Shown piece after piece: positions 7,685-14,563 of a stretch of DNA of 48,640 nucleotides. Under the pieces are notes generated by a model, which was given only the letters and a program-made list of their open reading frames with translations, was not told the DNA's origin and did not search any database. This DNA is from Rhizobium sp. Q54 (GTDB lineage Bacteria > Bacteroidota > Bacteroidia > Flavobacteriales > Flavobacteriaceae): contig CALQAH020000012.1 of the NCBI GenBank assembly GCA_943328505.2, positions 1 through 48,640 on the forward strand, written 5' to 3'. Both the position numbers and the translations under genes were made by a program. Numbering within the stretch: the first letter of the stretch is position 1; each line of letters opens with the position of its first letter.

Positions 7685-8947
7685 ATGAAAAATCAAAGTG
7701 TAACTAATAATTTAGATTGGATGAGTGTTATCATCTATATAGCACTTGTGTTAATGGGTTGGCTTAATATTTATTCTTCTTCTTTATCCTCAATAGATCA
7801 AGAGACTTCAATTTTTGATTTTACTCAAATTTATGGGAAGCAATTTTTATTTATACTTTTTTCATTGCCTTTAATTTTTATTGTGTTATCTGTAGATGCA
7901 AAGTTTTATGAAAAATATGCAACTATTATCTTTGGCGTTGCCCTACTTTCATTAGCAGGACTGTTTATTTTTGGTAAAACCATTGCAGGACAGCGGTGTT
8001 GGTATGGATTTGGAAGTTTTACATTACAACCTTCAGAATTTGCTAAAGCAGCAACCTCATTGGCATTAGCTAAATATTTAAGCGACGTTCAAGTGAATTT
8101 GAAAGCGGTTAACAGACAAGTACAAGCGTTAATTATTACTTTTTTGCCCGTTATGTTGATTCTCCCACAACCCGATCCTGGGAGTGCTTTAATTTATTCT
8201 ATTTTCATCATCGTTCTATATAGAGAGGGTTTGCCATCATGGTATGTTTGGACAGGATTTATTGCAATACTGCTTTTTGTGTTAGCGCTTGTTTTAAAAC
8301 CTATAGTTGTAGTTGGAATTGCTTTGGCGGTTATCGTCTTTTTATATTATAGAGGAAGATTTGTAGATAGAAACTGGATTTTAAGTTCAATACTCCTCGT
8401 TTTAATTTCGGGTTATGTTTTTTCTGTAGATTATGTTTTTGAGCATGTTTTTAAACAACACCATCGCGACCGATTCAATATCTTACTAGGTAAAGAAGTG
8501 GATATGAAAGGTGTTGGTTATAATACCAATCAATCTGAAATTGCAGTGGGTTCAGGAGGATGGTTTGGCAAAGGTTATCTTGAAGGTACTCAAACAAAAG
8601 GAGGTTTTGTGCCAGAACAACATACGGATTATATATTTACAACAGTTGGAGAAGAATGGGGTTTCTTAGGTTCACTTTTTGTAATAGCTCTTTTTGTTAT
8701 TTTAATTATAAGGGTTATTTATTTGGCCGAAAGACAAAAAACAAAATTCAGTCGAGTCTACGGGTATTGCGTTGCCGGAATTTTATTCATTCACTTTTTC
8801 GTAAATATAGCGATGGTTTTGGGTGTTTTTCCAACTATTGGAGTGCCATTACCTTTCTTTTCTTACGGAGGATCTGGACTTTGGGGGTTTACTATTTTAC
8901 TTTTTATATTCTTAAAAATGGATGCTAATAAAGTAAATGAATGGTAG
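7685..8947 (+). CDS. rodA: Rod shape-determining protein RodA (SEDS glycosyltransferase)
   Basis: 420 residues with about ten membrane helices. SEDS-family marks include GQRCWYGFGSFTLQPSEFAK, LILPQPDPGSAL, a long extracellular loop ending with VPEQHTDYIFTTVGEEWGF, and GVPLPFFSYGGSG near the C-terminus. It polymerises lipid II into glycan strands with PBP2 during elongation. Last gene of the mre operon, 12 nt after mrdA. FtsW in the dcw cluster is its division paralogue. No terminator with a T tract on the plus strand is seen directly after it. Confidence 0.96.
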   Translation: MKNQSVTNNLDWMSVIIYIALVLMGWLNIYSSSLSSIDQETSIFDFTQIYGKQFLFILFSLPLIFIVLSVDAKFYEKYATIIFGVALLSLAGLFIFGKTIAGQRCWYGFGSFTLQPSEFAKAATSLALAKYLSDVQVNLKAVNRQVQALIITFLPVMLILPQPDPGSALIYSIFIIVLYREGLPSWYVWTGFIAILLFVLALVLKPIVVVGIALAVIVFLYYRGRFVDRNWILSSILLVLISGYVFSVDYVFEHVFKQHHRDRFNILLGKEVDMKGVGYNTNQSEIAVGSGGWFGKGYLEGTQTKGGFVPEQHTDYIFTTVGEEWGFLGSLFVIALFVILIIRVIYLAERQKTKFSRVYGYCVAGILFIHFFVNIAMVLGVFPTIGVPLPFFSYGGSGLWGFTILLFIFLKMDANKVNEW

Positions 8948-9121
8948 TTAATTAAAACTCCAATCTTTATAATCACTACTTTTTTCTAACTTATTTTCTG
9001 AGGCATCATCAAGTTTTGGGAGGAAATCTATTTTGGTGAGTTGTTCAATTTTATCAACAGCCACAACAAATTTGTACAATGGTAAATCACTATCTTTATG
9101 TGGAACTAAAAATCCAATCAT
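8948..9121 (-). pseudogene. Remnant of a DNA/RNA non-specific endonuclease (C-terminal part only)
   Basis: On the minus strand an ATG at 9121 opens a 57-codon frame ending at TAA 8950-8948, directly against the rodA stop. The product contains IGFLVPHKDSDLPLYKF, VDKIEQLTKIDFLPKL, LEKSSDYKDW and ends WSFN. This resembles the extreme C-terminus of the NUC1/NucA-like secreted nuclease family (pattern: GF-P-K, then V-DxIE-LT-IDFFP-L, then LE). The catalytic DRGH region is missing and a stop lies seven codons upstream in frame, so it is a truncated relic. Family assignment is from memory of the pattern. Confidence 0.6.
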
Positions 9122-9152
9122 ACTAAATTTTTCATTTTTTTATAATTTAAAA

Positions 9153-9186
9153 ACGCTCCAAAAATTAGTATAAATTTTTAGAGCGT
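9153..9186 (-). terminator. Terminator of prc
   Basis: ACGCTC (9153-9158) pairs with GAGCGT (9181-9186), and after one mismatch AAAAATT pairs with AATTTTT inside, giving a stem of about 13 bp. On the minus strand the stem is followed by TTTTTAAA, so it ends the prc transcript. On the plus strand the T tract is absent, so it is a weaker stop for rodA. Confidence 0.7.
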
Positions 9187-9224
9187 CTTACTAATTCAAA
9201 TTCTCTTGAATAAATAAATGTTGG

Positions 9225-11498
9225 TTATGATTTAACTAATTTATCTTTTTTCAATTTTGAAGGTTCATCTTTTTTGACAATATCTTTGTTTTGTAAGTCA
9301 TCTAAAATATGAATTGCCTCTTCAATATATATGTCTTTAGACAAATTTTCATGCCAATCTTCTCTTTTTTCTTTTAGACTTACATCTGTTTTTATCAACT
9401 CTTCTTCATAAGGTAAAGAAGTAAATTGAAACGAATTTTTATAATCGGCAATAGATTTGTATTTTTTGCTAATTTCTAAAAGGTTTTTCTGTTCTGTTTT
9501 AAACTTATTGATTTGCAAACTATAAACGTTTTGTTTGTTACGTTCATCAAGCCATTTTGCATTTTCATCTATTAAATTGAATTGTTTATTTTCAATCATA
9601 CGTATTTTACTGTTTTCTATTGCAGTTTCAAAGTTGGTTTGTTGATTCCACACATTATATTCTGCAGCATCAATTTTGTCCCACGGCATTGCATTGTCAA
9701 CATCGCGTTCTCCCATTTTTAAATACTCATACCGGTCTGGCATTACAATATCACTTTTCACACCTTCTAATTGAGTAGAGCCTCCATTAATTCTGTAAAA
9801 TTTTTGAGTTGTTGTTTTCAACGCGCCCAAATCGCCCATGTCACTTCCTCTTACAAATTGATTTAAATCAATCACATTTTGAACAGTTCCTTTTCCGTAA
9901 GATTGTTTACTTCCGATGATGATTCCTCTTTTATAATCTTGAATTGCTGCTGCTAAAATTTCAGATGCCGAGGCAGAAAACCCATTTATCATGACTACTA
10001 ATGGCCCATCCCATTCAATTTTTTCATCTCTATCATAGAGCACTTCTTTTTTTCCTTCGGCAGATTTTATTTGTACAATAGGTCCTTTGTCAATAAACAA
10101 TCCAGCAATATCAACAACCGTTTTTAAGGATCCACCTCCATTATCACGAACGTCCATGATAATACCTTGAATTCCTTCTTTTTTCAAGCGTTCAACTTCA
10201 AGAGCAACATCTTTTCCAGCATCACGACTGTTTTTATCTTCAAAATCAATATAGAATTTTGGTAAATTGATTACTCCGTATTTCAAACCATTTTTCTCAA
10301 TAATACTCGATTTTACATACGTTTCTTCTATTTCTACCTCATCTCTAATAATAGTGATTACTTTTATAGTTCCATCTGTTTTTTTAGTAGTCAGCCTAAC
10401 TTCTGTGCCTTTTGGGCCTTTGATTTTTTTAACTACATCATCCAATCGCATTCCTACAACATCTATAGGTTCGCCAGCACCTTGTGCTACTTTTAAAATA
10501 ACATCTCCAGCTTCTAATTCTTTTCCTCTCCAAGCTGGTCCACCAGAGATTAGTTCTGAAATTTCAGTGAAATCATTTTTCTTTTGAAGTCTGGCACCAA
10601 TACCTTCTAATTTACCACTAATGCCTACGTCAAAACGCTCTTTTTCTTCTGGAGCAAAGTAAGAAGTGTGTGGGTCAAATCTAGTGGCAATAGAATTAAT
10701 GTATACTGAAAACCAATCGTTTCTATTTAACTCTTTTATAAAATTAAAATAATCGTTCAACGATTTTAAAGTACTTTCTCTTGCATCCTTTTCAAGATCT
10801 TGATAGGTTTTTGGCGCTTCGTTTTTCTTTTTTTCAAGGTCATCTAAAAATTTCTTTTCTAATGATACGTTATATTTTGTGCCTAGACTTTTTTTGTATT
10901 CTGCAAGCTTTTCTTCAGTAGTTTTGTTTATGTCTTTAGCATAATCTTCTTCTAACTTTTGTTTGTCAACTAAGTTTGATAATGCCGAAAGTTTTACTTG
11001 CAAACGCCATCTTTCCTTTAATTCTTTTGCATTTTTTGCAAAGGGCATTTTTTCATAATCCGTATTAAGTTCCTCGTTTTTAGAATAATCAATCGGTTTT
11101 TCTAGGGCGTCTTTGTAATAGGTTTTGCTTTCCTCCATTCTTTTCATCAATCTTGTATAAGTCAATTCAAAAAAGGTAAGTTCTTTATTTAAAATTTGAT
11201 CATCTAATGAAGTTTCAAATTTTGAAAATTCTTCTAAATCAGATTCTAAAAAGAATCTTTTTGAAGGATCTAAGGCAGCAATATAATCTTTGTAGACACC
11301 TTTAGAAAAAGTATCATCAATTTTGGCAGGATTATAATGACCTTTTTCAATTACAAATGCTAAAAGCTCAAGAAGTAATTTGTCTTTTTCTGGATCGGTT
11401 TTTTCTTTGGGGATAAAACTCAATAATGCTATCGATAATCCAACAATTACCAATAGTACTTTATAATTTCTTTTCATATATGTTAAAATAGTGTTCAT
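9225..11498 (-). CDS. prc: Tail-specific (carboxy-terminal processing) protease, S41 family
   Basis: 757 residues. An N-terminal membrane anchor or signal (about 13-29) is followed by a long helical N-terminal domain, a PDZ domain (about 285-385, with GIGARL and GDVILKV) and the S41 protease core. By alignment with E. coli Prc the catalytic pair is about S510 (in NGFSASASEI) and K536 (in SYGKGTVQ), with D521 between. A basic C-terminal helical domain, typical of the long Prc form, follows. Prc degrades or trims periplasmic proteins from their C-termini and in other bacteria controls peptidoglycan hydrolases. Divergent from surE across a palindromic promoter. Confidence 0.94.
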   Translation of the reverse strand: MNTILTYMKRNYKVLLVIVGLSIALLSFIPKEKTDPEKDKLLLELLAFVIEKGHYNPAKIDDTFSKGVYKDYIAALDPSKRFFLESDLEEFSKFETSLDDQILNKELTFFELTYTRLMKRMEESKTYYKDALEKPIDYSKNEELNTDYEKMPFAKNAKELKERWRLQVKLSALSNLVDKQKLEEDYAKDINKTTEEKLAEYKKSLGTKYNVSLEKKFLDDLEKKKNEAPKTYQDLEKDARESTLKSLNDYFNFIKELNRNDWFSVYINSIATRFDPHTSYFAPEEKERFDVGISGKLEGIGARLQKKNDFTEISELISGGPAWRGKELEAGDVILKVAQGAGEPIDVVGMRLDDVVKKIKGPKGTEVRLTTKKTDGTIKVITIIRDEVEIEETYVKSSIIEKNGLKYGVINLPKFYIDFEDKNSRDAGKDVALEVERLKKEGIQGIIMDVRDNGGGSLKTVVDIAGLFIDKGPIVQIKSAEGKKEVLYDRDEKIEWDGPLVVMINGFSASASEILAAAIQDYKRGIIIGSKQSYGKGTVQNVIDLNQFVRGSDMGDLGALKTTTQKFYRINGGSTQLEGVKSDIVMPDRYEYLKMGERDVDNAMPWDKIDAAEYNVWNQQTNFETAIENSKIRMIENKQFNLIDENAKWLDERNKQNVYSLQINKFKTEQKNLLEISKKYKSIADYKNSFQFTSLPYEEELIKTDVSLKEKREDWHENLSKDIYIEEAIHILDDLQNKDIVKKDEPSKLKKDKLVKS

Positions 11499-11602
11499 TA
11501 ATTTTTTCTTATTGACACAAAAAACTATGCCAAGTGTTTTTTCCTGAATTTAATTATTCGTTAAAGATAAAACATTGATTATAATTTGATCACCTTTATG
11601 GC

Positions 11603-11629
11603 TCAAAGTTATAAAAAATGTAACTTTGA
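11603..11629. promoter_or_regulatory. Palindromic divergent promoter, prc / surE
   Basis: TCAAAGTTA (11603-11611) and TAACTTTGA (11621-11629) form a perfect 9-bp inverted repeat with a 9-bp spacer. Each arm contains a full -7 element TAACTTTG: on the plus strand (11621-11628) for surE and on the minus strand (11611-11604) for prc. No consensus TTTG lies 19 bp upstream of either. The arrangement implies that the two polymerases compete, or that a dimeric regulator could bind the palindrome. Confidence 0.55.
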
Positions 11630-11675
11630 AAAATCTTAAAATTAGTTAATTTAACAAGAGCCAAATATATTTTTA

Positions 11676-12446
11676 ATGAACACTAAACCTATAATATTAG
11701 TTACCAATGATGACGGAATTTCAGCGCCTGGAATTCGTGCTTTAATTGAAGTTATGGCAGAAATTGGAGAGGTTGTAGTTGTTGCGCCAGACAGTCCTCA
11801 AAGCGCCATGGGACACGCGATTACTATAAATAATACTTTGCATCTTAATAAAATTTCAAAAGAGAATGCTTCAATTGTTGAATACAGTTGTTCTGGAACT
11901 CCTGTGGATTGTGTTAAATTAGCAGTAAATGAAATCTTAAAACAAAAACCTCAATTGTGCGTGTCAGGTGTTAATCATGGTTCCAATTCTTCCATAAATG
12001 TTATTTATTCGGGTACTATGAGTGCAGCTGTTGAAGCAGGTATTGAGGGAATTCCCGCTATAGGATTTTCACTTTTAGACTATAATTGGAATGCCGATTT
12101 TGAAACCATCAAACCCTTTATAAAAAAGATAGCCTTAGAGGTTTTAACCAATAAATTACCTGATAGTGTTGTTTTAAATGTTAATTTTCCAAAATTGAAA
12201 CAAGACCAAATAAAAGGAATTAAGGTTTGTCGTCAAGCAAAAGCCATTTGGATGGAGAAGTTTGACAAACGACAAACACCTCAAGGGAAAGATTATTATT
12301 GGTTAGCGGGTGAATTTGTTAATCAAGATAAAGGTGAAGATACTGATGAATGGGCTTTAGCCAATGGATATATATCGATAGTGCCTGTTCAATTTGATTT
12401 AACAGCGCATCATGTAATTTCACAACTTAATACTTGGGATTTTTAA
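11676..12446 (+). CDS. surE: 5'/3'-nucleotidase SurE
   Basis: 256 residues, full length. SurE is a metal-dependent phosphatase acting on nucleoside monophosphates and short polyphosphates, linked to stationary-phase survival. The metal-binding set is visible: LVTNDDGISAPGI with D12/D13, S42 region DSPQSAMGHAIT, and SGVNHGSN near 93. The C-terminal part matches the family tetramerisation arm. It is first in a packed plus-strand run of surE, a small membrane protein and lpxB. Confidence 0.95.
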   Translation: MNTKPIILVTNDDGISAPGIRALIEVMAEIGEVVVVAPDSPQSAMGHAITINNTLHLNKISKENASIVEYSCSGTPVDCVKLAVNEILKQKPQLCVSGVNHGSNSSINVIYSGTMSAAVEAGIEGIPAIGFSLLDYNWNADFETIKPFIKKIALEVLTNKLPDSVVLNVNFPKLKQDQIKGIKVCRQAKAIWMEKFDKRQTPQGKDYYWLAGEFVNQDKGEDTDEWALANGYISIVPVQFDLTAHHVISQLNTWDF

Positions 12447-12455
12447 TTTTGATTT

Positions 12456-12728
12456 ATGAAATATAAAGATTTAGTATTTGGAGTTCTTATTGGTTTTTGT
12501 ACCGCAATTTTAGGAATCATTATTTTTTTAGAAGTTTTTACATTTTACGATCCTTTTAATGATGTAGAACTTTTAAAACAACAAGGAATTCTTGGGAAAG
12601 TAGTAACGCTGGGTGCGATTTTAAATATTATTGTTTTTTTTATTTTATTAAAAAAAGGTAAAGATGTAATCGCGAGAGGTGTTATTTTGTCTTTAATATT
12701 GCTAACCATTATCACCTTATTTTTATAA
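12456..12728 (+). CDS. Small conserved-type membrane protein of unknown function
   Basis: 90 residues with three predicted membrane helices (about 5-27, 46-63 and 70-89) and a short acidic loop FYDPFNDVELLKQQ between the first two. It starts nine nt after surE and ends one nt before lpxB, so it is very likely co-transcribed and translated with both. I do not recognise a family. Its placement next to lpxB suggests an envelope role, but nothing in the sequence shows one. Confidence 0.75.
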   Translation: MKYKDLVFGVLIGFCTAILGIIIFLEVFTFYDPFNDVELLKQQGILGKVVTLGAILNIIVFFILLKKGKDVIARGVILSLILLTIITLFL

Positions 12729-12729
12729 A

Positions 12730-13842
12730 ATGAAATATTACATTATTGCTGGTGAGGCATCAGGTGATTTGCATGGTTCCAATTTGATGAAAGCATTGTG
12801 CCAAGAAGATACAACCGCTAACATCCGATTTTGGGGCGGTGATTTGATGCAAAATGTTGGAGGAACTTTGGTAAAACATTACCGAGATTTGTCGTTTATG
12901 GGATTTTTAGAGGTGGTTTTAAATTTAAAAACTATTTTAAATAACATTGCTTTCTGTAAAACTGATATCGAAAAATTCCAACCCGATGTCATTATTTTTA
13001 TTGATTATCCTGGGTTTAATATGAGAATTGCTAAATGGGCAAAACTAAAAGGTATTAAAACACATTATTATATTGCTCCCCAAATTTGGGCTTGGAAAGA
13101 AAGTAGAATAGCTGAAATTAAAAGAGATTTTGATAAATTATTTGTTATTCTTCCTTTTGAAAAAGATTTCTTCGAAAAGAAACACCATTTTCCGGTTGAA
13201 TTTGTTGGCCATCCATTAATTGATGCGATTCACAATCGTGAAAGAATAAACGAGATAGCCTTTAGGAAAGAAAATAATTTAAGTGATAAACCCATTATTG
13301 CCATTCTTCCAGGTAGTAGAAAACAAGAAATAGCTAAAATGCTTTCGGTGATGTTAAGTATCGTTGATGATTTTGACGATTATCAATTTGTTATTGCTGG
13401 TGCGCCAAGTCAGGAGTTTTCATTCTACGAGCAATTTTTGACCAATAAAAATGTAAAGTTCATTTCAAATAAAACGTATGATTTATTGAGTATTGCAGTT
13501 GCAGCACTAGTAACATCGGGAACTGCAACTTTAGAAACCGCTTTGTTCAAGGTGCCAGAAGTAGTTTGTTACAAAGGGAGTTGGGTATCTTATCAAATTG
13601 CTAAAAGAGTTATTACTTTGAAATACATCTCTTTGGTGAATTTGATTATGGATGCTCAAGTTGTTACTGAGCTAATTCAAGATGAATGTAATCCAAAACG
13701 AATTAAAGAAGAGCTTTTAAAGTTGCTCGATATTTCAAACAGAAATGAATTATTGGCAAATTATAGTGCTTTGGAAAATAAACTAGGTGGCATTGGAGCC
13801 AGTTCAAAAACTGCTAAATTAATTGTAAAAGATTTACATTAA
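12730..13842 (+). CDS. lpxB: Lipid-A-disaccharide synthase
   Basis: 370 residues, usual length. LpxB, a GT19 glycosyltransferase, joins UDP-2,3-diacylglucosamine and lipid X into the lipid A disaccharide at the cytoplasmic face of the inner membrane. Family marks: YIIAGEASGDLHGSNLM at the N-terminus, FIDYPGFNMR near 95, YYIAPQIWAWKESR near 115, FVGHPLID near 160, LPGSRKQEI near 195, and TSGTATLETALF near 260. It shows that the organism makes lipid A. One nt separates it from the small upstream gene. Confidence 0.96.
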   Translation: MKYYIIAGEASGDLHGSNLMKALCQEDTTANIRFWGGDLMQNVGGTLVKHYRDLSFMGFLEVVLNLKTILNNIAFCKTDIEKFQPDVIIFIDYPGFNMRIAKWAKLKGIKTHYYIAPQIWAWKESRIAEIKRDFDKLFVILPFEKDFFEKKHHFPVEFVGHPLIDAIHNRERINEIAFRKENNLSDKPIIAILPGSRKQEIAKMLSVMLSIVDDFDDYQFVIAGAPSQEFSFYEQFLTNKNVKFISNKTYDLLSIAVAALVTSGTATLETALFKVPEVVCYKGSWVSYQIAKRVITLKYISLVNLIMDAQVVTELIQDECNPKRIKEELLKLLDISNRNELLANYSALENKLGGIGASSKTAKLIVKDLH

Positions 13843-13865
13843 CTTTCGTTTCAAATCTAAAATTG

Positions 13866-13873
13866 TATTTTTG
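13866..13873 (+). promoter_or_regulatory. -7 element before the NlpC/P60 gene
   Basis: TATTTTTG fits TAnnTTTG and lies 16 nt before a TTG start codon. The predicted leader is only about ten nucleotides long. No convincing -33 box is seen at the 19-bp distance. Confidence 0.45.
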
Positions 13874-13889
13874 TTGAAAATAAATCCAC

Positions 13890-14525
13890 TTGAAAAATTT
13901 TCTTTACATATTCATTTTTGCATTTTTCATAGCATCGTGTAAACCAACTTCAAACATCATAACTTCTAAAGAAATAGCTGAAAAAAAAGGTATTTATTCT
14001 AAGCCGATAGCTTCTAATACTTCTATTAAAAAACCCGAAATTAAAAAGAAAAAAGAGGTTGTTTTAAAGTCTACCAAAAAACAGAATAGCATCAATACGA
14101 ATAACGATAATGACATTCATCTTGATGATGCGGAATCAAGCTATCTAATAGCACAATTAATCAATACAGCATCGGATAATTTAGGAGTAAATTATAGAAG
14201 CGGCGGAACAACTAAAGAGGGTTTCGATTGTTCGGGATTGATTTATTCAACGTTTATAAAATTTAATATTGAATTGCCTCGCTCTTCCTATGAAATGGCT
14301 GGAAAAGGGATACAAGTTACTCTCGAAAATGTTAAAAAAGGAGATTTAATTTTTTTTATAAATAGAGGTCAACGAAGAATAAATCATGTTGGAATGGTTA
14401 CCGAAATAAAAGGGGACGATATTAAATTTATACATTCATCGACACAAAGTGGTGTTATAATTTCTTCAATAAATGAACCTTACTACAAAAAAACTTTTGC
14501 TCAAATAAACAGAATTCTAGAATAA
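13890..14525 (+). CDS. NlpC/P60 (C40) cell-wall peptidase, lipoprotein
   Basis: 211 residues from a TTG start. The N-terminus is a lipoprotein signal: 16 hydrophobic residues ending ASC with the lipidated Cys at 17. A low-complexity lysine/asparagine linker (about 20-80) leads to an NlpC/P60 domain with catalytic C114 in GFDCSGLIYS, H166 in INHVGMV and a third polar residue, H182, in FIHSST. Such enzymes cut peptide stems of peptidoglycan (D-gamma-glutamyl-diaminopimelate bonds). No ATG exists upstream of the signal peptide, so TTG is the only start that keeps it. It follows lpxB by 47 nt with its own -7 box. Confidence 0.88.
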   Translation: MKNFLYIFIFAFFIASCKPTSNIITSKEIAEKKGIYSKPIASNTSIKKPEIKKKKEVVLKSTKKQNSINTNNDNDIHLDDAESSYLIAQLINTASDNLGVNYRSGGTTKEGFDCSGLIYSTFIKFNIELPRSSYEMAGKGIQVTLENVKKGDLIFFINRGQRRINHVGMVTEIKGDDIKFIHSSTQSGVIISSINEPYYKKTFAQINRILE

Positions 14526-14563
14526 AATTCTTGCATTTAAAAGTTTTTTTGTAATTTAGTTAT

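Noticed and set aside
8656..8928. 90-codon plus-strand frame inside rodA
   Set aside because: It is a second frame of the rodA coding region, rich in Phe/Tyr/Cys, with no independent support.
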